Shown here piece after piece: positions 1 through 6,948 of a stretch of 9,476 bases of DNA. The DNA is from Cellvibrionales bacterium UBA2511 (GTDB lineage: Bacteria > Pseudomonadota > Gammaproteobacteria > Pseudomonadales > Porticoccaceae): positions 43,271-52,746 of the forward strand of contig DDNV01000072.1 in assembly GCA_002341315.1 (NCBI GenBank), in the 5' to 3' direction. The notes below the pieces were generated by a model. It was given only the letters and a program-made list of their open reading frames with translations. It ran no database searches and had not been told where the DNA came from. The number at the start of each line of letters is the position of its first letter. The first letter of the stretch is position 1. The position numbers and the translations under genes were made by a program.

Positions 1-83
1 AGATCAGGCTGGTGATGGACAAGGTTAAAACGAAAACTCACCACGATGATATTCTGGGGTGGGTGATGGAAAATCTGGTTTGA
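1..83 (+). CDS. Possible 3' end of an unrecognised gene (partial)
   Basis: One + strand frame stays open from the left edge to a TGA at 81-83, giving 26 residues that end in GWVMENLV. The other two + frames close within the first 32 bases. The stretch is too short for its openness to mean much. I do not recognise the sequence; in particular it does not look like the C-terminus of queuine tRNA-ribosyltransferase (Tgt), which precedes yajC in many gammaproteobacteria. If real, it ends 75 bases before yajC on the same strand. Confidence 0.25.
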   Translation, partial: IRLVMDKVKTKTHHDDILGWVMENLV

Positions 84-158
84 GGTGGGGCCGGTATCGC
101 GCTAAAGTCCCGCTTCTGTTTTATAACACACTGTTCAAATAAATAATGAGGTAACCGA

Positions 159-494
159 ATGTCATTTGATTTATCACAGGTTGTAATGGCGGCGCCTGCT
201 CCGTCCGGCTCCGAACCAAACCCGATCTTCACACTGCTGATGTTCGGTGGGCTGTTTCTGTTTATGTATTTTCTGATTATCCGCCCACAGCGTAAACGAC
301 AGAAGGAACACCGTGAACTGACCGGCTCGCTGGGCAAAGGCGACGAAGTGGTTATGAATAGTGGATTGCTCGGTAAAATCACTAAACTTGATGATGATTA
401 TATGACGATACAGGTAGCCAATAATGTGGAATTAAAGTTCCAGAGGGCGGCCGTTCACGCTGTTTTGCCCAAAGGCACCATCAAGGATATCTGA
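159..494 (+). CDS. yajC: Sec translocase accessory subunit YajC
   Basis: YajC is a small inner-membrane protein that associates with SecD-SecF and the SecYEG channel in protein export. The 111 residues match the usual length of about 110. A short periplasmic N-terminus is followed by one membrane helix (about residues 23-41), then the family signature IIRPQRKRQKEH. The cytosolic domain carries GDEVVMNSGLLGKI and ends in VLPKGTIKDI, all typical of YajC. The ATG has a good ribosome site, TGAGGTAA at 147-154, with GAGG seven bases before the start. A TATAAC at 122-127 could be a -10 element, but I see no matching -35. In most gammaproteobacteria yajC is followed by secD and secF; here a terminator follows the stop codon and the next gene is a PLP enzyme. 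Family assignment is certain; whether this is the only yajC copy is unknown. Confidence 0.96.
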   Translation: MSFDLSQVVMAAPAPSGSEPNPIFTLLMFGGLFLFMYFLIIRPQRKRQKEHRELTGSLGKGDEVVMNSGLLGKITKLDDDYMTIQVANNVELKFQRAAVHAVLPKGTIKDI

Positions 495-497
495 GAG

Positions 498-523
498 AAG
501 GCCGCATATGCGGCCTTTTTTTT
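498..523 (+). terminator. Rho-independent terminator after yajC
   Basis: A perfect 20-base palindrome (arms AAGGCCGCAT and ATGCGGCCTT, 498-517) continues into an unbroken run of eight T (516-523). It folds as a GC-rich stem with a small ATAT loop. It begins three bases after the yajC stop codon and ends four bases before the next start codon at 528. Confidence 0.9.
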
Positions 524-527
524 GCCC

Positions 528-1544
528 ATGATTCCGGACAAACTCCATCTTGCGCAGCTGCCTACGCCGCTCCAGTTTTTGCCGCGGTTATCCGCTGAAT
601 TGGCTGGCCCTAGAATCTGGGTTAAGCGTGATGACCTCACCGGTTGTGCCGCCAGTGGCAACAAGGTCAGAAAACTCGAATTTGTCCTGGCCCGGGCAAT
701 ATCAGAGGGCGCTGATACGCTGCTCACCTGTGGCGGGCTACAGTCCAATCATTGCCGAGCCACGGCTGTTTTGGGTGCGCAGCTGGGTTTAAAGGTGCAC
801 CTGATTCTCAGGGGTGAGCCCCCCGAGCAGCCACCCGATGGCAATTTACTGTTGGACAGTCTGGTCGGGGCAGAAATCAGCTGTTATCCACAGAACCAAT
901 ATCAACACTTGCCTGAGTTGATTGACCACTGGCTTGATTTCTATCGTAGTCGGGGTCGCAAGCCATTTGTCATCCCCACGGGTGCCAGTGACGGTATTGG
1001 CATTTGGGGTTATCTGCACTCTGTCAGTGAGCTGGCATGCCAATTCAGGGAGCTCGAGATCAAGCCGGATGCTATTGTCTGTGCAACAGGGTCTGGGGGT
1101 ACACAGGCAGGTCTGACACTGGGTTGCCACCTATCCCAGTTGGACATACCTGTGGTGGGATTTGCCGTTTGTGATGATGCCGCGTATTTTCATAACAAGA
1201 TCAGAGAAGATATCAGTGACTGGACGAGACGTTACGGTACATCTGTGGACATGACACAAGTGGCTATTCAGGTCAACGATCGTTATATCGGTCCCGGCTA
1301 TGGCCGGGCAACGGCAGAGGTCTTCGCCACGATCCGTCACATGGCCTCTCTTGAGGGACTGATACTTGACCCGGTCTATACCGGTAAGGCGTTCTACGGC
1401 ATGGTTGAGGAAATCAAGGCAGGGGCGTTTCAGGGCGCCTCGGATATTGTATTTATTCATACTGGTGGTCTGTTTGGTCTGTATGCCCAGCGCGATAAAC
1501 TGGGCATACAGCTTAAATCTTCAACGTCAGGTTTGATTGACTGA
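528..1544 (+). CDS. PLP-dependent D-cysteine desulfhydrase / ACC deaminase family enzyme
   Basis: This is a fold-type II pyridoxal-phosphate enzyme of the DcyD/ACC-deaminase family. D-cysteine desulfhydrase splits D-cysteine to pyruvate, H2S and ammonia. In the 338-residue product, SGNKVRKLEF holds the PLP lysine (K46), and GGLQSNHCR supplies the QSNH motif (S73) that stacks on the cofactor. GSGGTQAG (about 188-195) is the phosphate-binding glycine loop, and DPVYTGKAFYGM and HTGG near the C-terminus are also family signatures. The opening LPTPLQFLPRLSAEL...WVKRDDLTG matches the N-terminus of E. coli DcyD, so a start far downstream is excluded. ATG 528 is preferred over TTG 522. Neither has a Shine-Dalgarno sequence, because the bases just upstream are the T tract of the yajC terminator. 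The stop lies 14 bases before the AGCS symporter gene, so the two are probably one transcript. The family is certain, but the substrate (D-cysteine, another D-amino acid or ACC) is not settled by sequence. Confidence 0.9.
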   Translation: MIPDKLHLAQLPTPLQFLPRLSAELAGPRIWVKRDDLTGCAASGNKVRKLEFVLARAISEGADTLLTCGGLQSNHCRATAVLGAQLGLKVHLILRGEPPEQPPDGNLLLDSLVGAEISCYPQNQYQHLPELIDHWLDFYRSRGRKPFVIPTGASDGIGIWGYLHSVSELACQFRELEIKPDAIVCATGSGGTQAGLTLGCHLSQLDIPVVGFAVCDDAAYFHNKIREDISDWTRRYGTSVDMTQVAIQVNDRYIGPGYGRATAEVFATIRHMASLEGLILDPVYTGKAFYGMVEEIKAGAFQGASDIVFIHTGGLFGLYAQRDKLGIQLKSSTSGLID

Positions 1545-1558
1545 TATTAGGCGAATCC

Positions 1559-2887
1559 ATGACTCTGCAAGCTGTCGTCAATAGCATCAACGGGTTTGTG
1601 TGGGGACCGGTGATGCTGTGCCTTATTCTCGGCACGGGCCTCTATTTGACGGTTGGTCTGGGCGGGCTGCCAATACGAAAAATAGGCTACGGTTTCAGGC
1701 AATTATTCATTGGGAGAAAGGGTGGCGGCGATGGGGATATCAGCCCTTTCAATGCGCTGATGACATCGCTATCGGCTACGATTGGAACTGGCAATATTGT
1801 CGGTGTTGCCACGGCTGTCAGTATCGGTGGCCCCGGGGCACTCTTCTGGATGTGGTGTACTGCCTTGCTGGGGATGGCCACCAAGTATAGTGAAGCTGTA
1901 TTGGCGGTGCATTATCGCGAAACGGACAGGCGAGGCAGGAAAGTCGGTGGGCCAATGTACTACATCCGCAATGGATTGGGTCCAAAGTGGGCGTGGTTGG
2001 GGTTATTGTTTGCGGCTTTTGGCACCCTCGCCGGGTTTGGGATTGGCAATACTGTTCAAGCGAACTCGGTGGCGGATGCATTGCACAGCAGTTTTGCGGT
2101 ACCCGAACAGCTTACCGGTGCCGTAATGACTGTCCTGGTGGGTCTGGTATTACTCGGTGGTATTCAACGAATTGCGCAAGTGGCCGGAAAACTGGTGCCT
2201 TTCATGACGGTGCTTTATCTTCTGGTTACAGGGATCATACTGATGATTAATATCGGTGCGGTCCCCGAAGCCCTGATACTGGTGGTTAAAAGTGCTTTTT
2301 CGCCGGTGGCTGCAGGGGGTGGTTTTGCCGGAGCGACGATTATGCTGGCACTGCGTATGGGGGTAGCTCGCGGCATATTTTCTAACGAGGCGGGTTTGGG
2401 GAGCGCGCCCATTGCCCATGCAGCGGCTGAAACCAATAGTCCGGTTCGCCAGGGTACCATTGCCATGCTGGGAACCTTTATTGACACTATCGTGATTTGC
2501 ACGATGACAGGTTTGGTGTTGATTCTGACGGGTGCCTGGAGCAGTGGCGAGCAGGGTGCTGCACTCACCGCATTCGCTTTTAATAGCGTGCTGCCTCATG
2601 GCGATAAAGTGGTTGCCGTCAGTCTAGCCTTGTTTGCTTTTACCACGATCCTGGGCTGGAGCTATTATGGTGAGCGCTGTGCCGAGTACCTCTTTGGCAT
2701 CAATGTTATTGTGCCGTTTCGCATAGTCTGGGTTGTCGCCGTATTTGTGGGCGCGACATCGCAATTGAGTCTGGTGTGGAGTATTGCCGATACGCTTAAC
2801 GGCATGATGGCCGTGCCTAATCTCATCGGCCTGCTATTGTTAAGTCCGGTCATTTTCAGGCTGACCCGTGAGTATTTTGATCAATAG
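1559..2887 (+). CDS. AGCS family Na+(H+)/alanine or glycine symporter
   Basis: This is an inner-membrane secondary transporter that takes up alanine or glycine (in some members also D-alanine) with Na+ or H+. The 442-residue length fits the family, and about ten hydrophobic segments run through it. Family signatures are GTGLYL near residues 25-30, GTGNIVGVATAV followed by GGPGALFWMW (about 76-99), GGPMYYIRNGLG (130-141), and SNEAGLGSAPIAHAAAET (about 275-292) in the substrate-binding region. The ATG sits 14 bases after the stop of the PLP enzyme, with only a weak ribosome site (TAGGCG, 1548-1553). Tight spacing suggests co-transcription and a shared job in using a small amino acid; that link is inferred. 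I see no clear terminator in the 28 bases before the converging lipoprotein gene. Confidence 0.94.
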   Translation: MTLQAVVNSINGFVWGPVMLCLILGTGLYLTVGLGGLPIRKIGYGFRQLFIGRKGGGDGDISPFNALMTSLSATIGTGNIVGVATAVSIGGPGALFWMWCTALLGMATKYSEAVLAVHYRETDRRGRKVGGPMYYIRNGLGPKWAWLGLLFAAFGTLAGFGIGNTVQANSVADALHSSFAVPEQLTGAVMTVLVGLVLLGGIQRIAQVAGKLVPFMTVLYLLVTGIILMINIGAVPEALILVVKSAFSPVAAGGGFAGATIMLALRMGVARGIFSNEAGLGSAPIAHAAAETNSPVRQGTIAMLGTFIDTIVICTMTGLVLILTGAWSSGEQGAALTAFAFNSVLPHGDKVVAVSLALFAFTTILGWSYYGERCAEYLFGINVIVPFRIVWVVAVFVGATSQLSLVWSIADTLNGMMAVPNLIGLLLLSPVIFRLTREYFDQ

Positions 2888-2915
2888 ACAGTTTGCCGTT
2901 CCTCTTCAAGTGTGA

Positions 2916-3437
2916 TCATTGCTGGTCGGCACTCTCCACAGAGGCATAAACCTCAGTGCTGCCATCCTTTTTCAGTAAATAGATGTTATAGGGTCTAAAC
3001 CGGCCTTCCATTTCCATACCGGGGCTGCCTACAGGCATACCCGGTACTGCCAGGCCCAGCGCACCATCGGGGGGATTGTTCATGAATTGTGTCACAAATT
3101 TAGCCGGCACGTGGCCTTCCATGACATAGCCGTTTTCAAAGACTGCGGTGTGGCAGGACTGATGTTCTGAATCGATACCCAGGCTACTTTTTACCGCCGT
3201 CAGATTTTCAGGATGGTGAATAAGTGCGTGATAACCCTTGTCGGACATATATTCCATCCACTCTTCACAGCAACCACAGGATTCACTTTTATAGAGATTG
3301 TAAGAGGACGAAGTCAATAGTTTCGGCATATTGTTCGAGGCTCGTTCAGATTCGGCTTTTTCCTCGCTTGTACACCCGATCACCATGAGAAAAGTCAGTA
3401 AAAACCCTGTTAAAACGTATTTTTTTATACTAGCCAT
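2916..3437 (-). CDS. DUF411 (CopG-like) metal-binding-type lipoprotein
   Basis: The 173-residue protein belongs to the DUF411 family, often found beside copper- or metal-resistance genes and thought to bind metal. Residues 1-21 form a lipoprotein signal peptide with lipobox VIGC, so C22 would be lipidated; the next residue is Thr, not Asp, which favours the outer membrane. The family motifs follow in order: SCGCCEEW (CGCC at 54-57), SCHTAVF (C95), GYVMEGHVPA (103-112) and LAVPGMPVGSPGME (129-142), then PYNIYLLKKDGS near the end. The four cysteines and nearby histidines and methionines are the likely ligands. I chose the ATG with reading MASIKKY, since GGAG lies six bases upstream; an upstream in-frame TTG has no such support. 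No copper ATPase, oxidase or CopZ gene is next to it here, so the usual metal context is missing. Function is inferred from family only. Confidence 0.9.
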   Translation of the reverse strand: MASIKKYVLTGFLLTFLMVIGCTSEEKAESERASNNMPKLLTSSSYNLYKSESCGCCEEWMEYMSDKGYHALIHHPENLTAVKSSLGIDSEHQSCHTAVFENGYVMEGHVPAKFVTQFMNNPPDGALGLAVPGMPVGSPGMEMEGRFRPYNIYLLKKDGSTEVYASVESADQQ

Positions 3438-3603
3438 GGAGATCTCCAAGGTGTGAGTGACAAGTATTCGTTAAAATAGAAGTATCATTGTTTCAATTTT
3501 CTGTTGCTGAAGAGCATGAGTGAAATTATCCTCATGATAAAGTTTGTCCAGCTACCAACCACTCATTGTTCCGATTAGTTGTCACCATGATTGTGGCAAT
3601 CTT

Positions 3604-3621
3604 TTGTATACGAGTGTACAA
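3604..3621. promoter_or_regulatory. 18-base imperfect palindrome, candidate operator
   Basis: The arms TTGTATAC and GTGTACAA flank a two-base centre and match at seven of eight positions. Such a site fits a dimeric regulator of the TetR, GntR or MarR type. It ends 15 bases before the TTGACA hexamer, so it sits just upstream of the likely promoter of the 5'-nucleotidase gene. No regulator gene lies next to it in this window. Confidence 0.4.
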
Positions 3622-3636
3622 GATTAAGTAGATCAA

Positions 3637-3666
3637 TTGACAAAAAGGACCCTGGCTCGATACGAG
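3637..3666 (+). promoter_or_regulatory. Candidate sigma-70 promoter for the 5'-nucleotidase gene
   Basis: A perfect -35 hexamer TTGACA (3637-3642) is followed after 18 bases by TACGAG (3661-3666), a poor -10. The -10 overlaps the short inverted repeat GCTCG-ATA-CGAGC (3655-3667). The weak -10 suggests that an activator, or another sigma factor, is needed. The start codon is about 75 bases downstream. Confidence 0.35.
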
Positions 3667-3740
3667 CTAACGTGTAGTGTTTTTATTTAATGGGTTGTTT
3701 TTACTAAGGTGTAACGGGTAAGTCCCCTGAGGAATAGTCT

Positions 3741-4646
3741 GTGTCAAAGAACTTTGGTGACAAGCTGGTGATTGCCATTTCTTCCAGGGCCCTGTTTGAC
3801 CTGGATGAAAGCCATCGGGTCTATGAGCAGGAGGGGTTGGACGCCTATTCCCGTTATCAGGTGGCGCACGAAGATGAGGTCCTTGCGCCGGGTGAAGCCT
3901 TCCCCATGGTAAAAAAACTGCTGCGAATCAATGAAAAGCTGGATGGAGACCCAAGGGTAGAGGTGATTTTACTCTCCCGGAATTCGGCTGACACCGGATT
4001 GCGGGTGTTTAATTCCATCGAGCACTATGGGCTGAATATCAGTCGTGCCGCATTCTGTGGCGGAGAAAGTCCCTACCGGTATGTATCTGCTTTTGGTTGC
4101 CATTTGTTTCTTTCGACCAATGCAGAAGATGTCTGCAATGCCCTGAATAACGGGATTGCAGCGGCAACGTTAATATCCTCGGGATCCAGAGATCGCAATG
4201 ACGAGGAGCTTCGTTTTGCATTTGATGGTGATGCCGTACTGTTTTCCGATGAATCGGAACGTGTGTACAAGGAAAGTGGGTTGGCGGCATTTACTCAAAG
4301 TGAGAAAGCCGCAGCAAGGCAGCCGATGAGCGGTGGCCCGTTCAAACATTTTCTTCAGGTTTTGCATACCCTGCAGTCAGAATTTCCACCTGAGAGCTGT
4401 CCTATTCGGACAGCCCTTGTCACGGCGCGCTCTGCGCCGGCCCATGAACGGGTCGTGCGAACGCTCCGAACATGGGATATCCGGATAGATGAGTCCCTGT
4501 TTCTCGGTGGTCTGGAGAAGGGTGCATTCCTTAAATCCTACGGAGCAGATGTGTTCTTTGACGATCAGCAGGCTCATTGTGAGTCGGCAAAGTCCCATGT
4601 AGCCACCGGGCATGTGCCCCATGGCATAGCTAACAAACAGGACTGA
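3741..4646 (+). CDS. Cytosolic 5'-nucleotidase of the cN-I type
   Basis: The 301-residue protein resembles the 5'-nucleotidase family that includes human NT5C1A, which removes phosphate from AMP and other nucleoside monophosphates. Shared stretches with the human enzyme, from memory, are SSRALFDL (14-21), FDGDAVLFSDESER (161-174), CPIRTALVTARSA (220-232) and FFDDQ (272-276). FDGDAVLF is a HAD-like catalytic loop (D162 and D164), and FFDDQ is the acidic metal-site motif. There is no signal peptide, so it should be cytosolic. The N-terminal half repeats the C-terminal half: RALFDLDESHRVYEQEGL matches AVLFSDESERVYKESGL, and the later LLSRNSA...FCGGE matches LVTARSA...FLGGL. Only the second copy keeps the DGD motif. 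The start is GTG, supported by TGAGGA at 3728-3733; no ATG lies near. The gene ends five bases before the converging TSUP gene. Exact nucleotide preference cannot be read from sequence. Confidence 0.9.
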   Translation: MSKNFGDKLVIAISSRALFDLDESHRVYEQEGLDAYSRYQVAHEDEVLAPGEAFPMVKKLLRINEKLDGDPRVEVILLSRNSADTGLRVFNSIEHYGLNISRAAFCGGESPYRYVSAFGCHLFLSTNAEDVCNALNNGIAAATLISSGSRDRNDEELRFAFDGDAVLFSDESERVYKESGLAAFTQSEKAAARQPMSGGPFKHFLQVLHTLQSEFPPESCPIRTALVTARSAPAHERVVRTLRTWDIRIDESLFLGGLEKGAFLKSYGADVFFDDQQAHCESAKSHVATGHVPHGIANKQD

Positions 4647-4651
4647 CCAGT

Positions 4652-5440
4652 TTAGAACAGGGCGAATTTGATGCCCATGCCGAGCAACAGACAGGCTAAA
4701 ATCGGTTGCAATACCTGGCTTGGGAGCCGGGCTGCCAGTCTGGTGCCTAGATGGATGGCTGGTAGAGACCCGATCAATAGTGACCCAAGCAGTATCAAAT
4801 CGACATTGCCCAGCAAGAATAAATGGCCAAGGCCGGCAATCAGAGTCAGTGGCACTGCGTGTGCAATGTCAGTCCCGACCACATGCAGAGCCGGTAGGCG
4901 AGGGTAGAGGACCATCAGTAGTGCCGCACAAAATGCGCCTGCGCCCACTGATGAGAGTGTGACAAAAATACCCAGAAAAATGCCTGCCACAAAGGTTACC
5001 TTTGTGGCGTGCAACTGAAAAAATGCTCCTATGGGGCCGTGTGGCCGATCGGAAGCATTGCGTAGAAAGCGTTTCAGTAAAATCACGGCGGCGGTAAAGA
5101 TCAGCATAATACCGAGACTGGTCGTCAGTATTTCCCGATACTCTTCTGCATCTGTAAACACGTGATAGAGGAGCTGGGATGTAATGAGGGATGCCGGTAT
5201 GCTGCCAGCAGCGAGATAGGCAACCAGTCGCCACTGAATACTTTTCTGCCTGGTGTGGGCAACAACACCACTGGCCTTTGTGATGGCGGCATAGAGGAGG
5301 TCAGTGCCAATAGCAACATTGTAGGGGATGCCGAACATAATCAGCATAGGTGTCATCAAGGATCCGCCACCCACACCGGTGAGCCCGACGACTAACCCCA
5401 CGAAAGCACCGGACCCGACGTACAACAAAAAATCCAGCAC
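4652..5440 (-). CDS. TSUP (TauE/SafE, DUF81) family membrane permease
   Basis: The 262-residue inner-membrane protein belongs to the TSUP family, whose members move sulfite, sulfoacetate, taurine-derived sulfur compounds or sulfate. The family's two-fold repeat is visible. Repeat 1 has GAFVGLVVGLTGVGGGSLMTP (about 11-31) then GTDLLYA (45-51); repeat 2 has GIFLGIFVTLSSVGAGAF (153-170) then GTDIAHA (189-195). About eight hydrophobic segments are present. The longest reading frame reaches a TTG at 5503, but the extra N-terminal 21 residues are polar and unlike the family. The GTG at 5438-5440, reading MLDFLLYVGSGAFVG, puts the first membrane helix at the N-terminus and leaves room for a promoter. 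The gene is divergent from cysB, which suggests a sulfur substrate and CysB control; both are inferred. It could instead export or import another small acid. Confidence 0.88.
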   Translation of the reverse strand: MLDFLLYVGSGAFVGLVVGLTGVGGGSLMTPMLIMFGIPYNVAIGTDLLYAAITKASGVVAHTRQKSIQWRLVAYLAAGSIPASLITSQLLYHVFTDAEEYREILTTSLGIMLIFTAAVILLKRFLRNASDRPHGPIGAFFQLHATKVTFVAGIFLGIFVTLSSVGAGAFCAALLMVLYPRLPALHVVGTDIAHAVPLTLIAGLGHLFLLGNVDLILLGSLLIGSLPAIHLGTRLAARLPSQVLQPILACLLLGMGIKFALF

Positions 5441-6529
<1,089 letters not shown>

Positions 6530-6580
6530 TCCATTTGCTTTTCCATCAATCCGACTCCGGGGACTGAGCAGGAGTGAACC

Positions 6581-6598
6581 AAAAAATGGCTTCGAGCC
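6581..6598 (-). terminator. Weak Rho-independent terminator of the cysH operon
   Basis: Read on the minus strand, a short stem GGCT-CGA-AGCC (6588-6598) begins directly after the TAA of the CxxC-protein gene. It is followed by A and then six T (6586-6581). The stem is only four pairs, so efficiency is doubtful. Confidence 0.4.
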
Positions 6599-6934
6599 TT
6601 ATAGAAAGTCGAGATCGGGGTTGTCGTTAAGAATTTCCTTAAGCTCGTCCTCTTCACGGGTTTTCTGGTTAAGCACCTCTTTGACAAACTTGAAATAGAC
6701 GGTGTAAATCTCCGGTTGCTGACCTTCCCGCTCAACCACAAAAAAAGGTGCCTGCTCCACATTGTAACGTCTCGCCAGCACCATGCCCGGTGAGCTGGTG
6801 TCCCGCTCATCAGCCAGCAAAACCTCGTCTATTAGAGACATCTGGTCAGCAGCCTCCATTTTTTGCTGCACGTCTTCGCACTTTCTGCAGAGACTGCCGT
6901 CCAGCTTGATCTTTTTGACGAGTGTGATTTTCAT
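6599..6934 (-). CDS. Small thioredoxin-like CxxC protein next to cysH
   Basis: This 111-residue protein has no name that I know. It looks like a short member of the thioredoxin superfamily: an opening strand KITLVKKIKLDG, then CRKC (16-19) at the start of a helix, then ARRYNVEQAPFFVVERE (54-70), where AP (62-63) occupies the place of the conserved cis-proline. The C-terminus is acidic and probably helical. No signal peptide is present, so it should be cytosolic. The start ATG at 6932-6934 has GGGAAAG upstream; the frame is open further, but those residues overlap cysH and are not needed. It begins 14 bases after the cysH stop, so the two are almost surely co-transcribed. From memory, a hypothetical gene occupies the same place between cysB and cysH in P. 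aeruginosa (PA1755). A role in supplying electrons to, or protecting, APS reductase is my inference. Confidence 0.82.
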   Translation of the reverse strand: MKITLVKKIKLDGSLCRKCEDVQQKMEAADQMSLIDEVLLADERDTSSPGMVLARRYNVEQAPFFVVEREGQQPEIYTVYFKFVKEVLNQKTREEDELKEILNDNPDLDFL

Positions 6935-6948
6935 GTGTCTTTCCCGGT

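Larger units (their letters stand above)
3438..3740. promoter_or_regulatory. Divergent intergenic control region with several inverted repeats
   Basis: About 300 AT-rich bases separate the lipoprotein gene (leftward) from the 5'-nucleotidase gene (rightward). I see no coding frame in it. It contains several short inverted repeats: CATGAG/CTCATG (3515-3520 and 3531-3536), TTATC/GATAA (3526-3530 and 3536-3540), GATTG/CAATC (3589-3593 and 3597-3601), an 18-base operator-like repeat at 3604-3621, and GCTCG/CGAGC (3655-3659 and 3663-3667). A consensus -35 hexamer TTGACA lies at 3637-3642. The region could hold two promoters and regulator sites, or a small RNA; neither is proven. Confidence 0.5.

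Noticed and set aside
38..382. Open minus-strand frame of 114 codons across the yajC region
   Set aside because: It lies antisense to a certain yajC gene, has no recognisable motif, and its composition is that of a shadow frame.
2150..2599. Open minus-strand frame of 149 codons inside the symporter gene
   Set aside because: It is antisense to strongly conserved AGCS sequence, is rich in Gln, His, Asn and Arg as expected from a reversed membrane-protein gene, and has no family signature.
3589..3605. Small stem GATTG-TGG-CAATC followed by CTTTT as a terminator
   Set aside because: The stem has only five pairs, the T run is short, and no gene ends just upstream on the + strand.
4869..5234. Open minus-strand frame of 121 codons overlapping the TSUP gene in another frame
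   Set aside because: The TSUP frame carries both repeat motifs; this one is a cysteine- and arginine-rich shadow.
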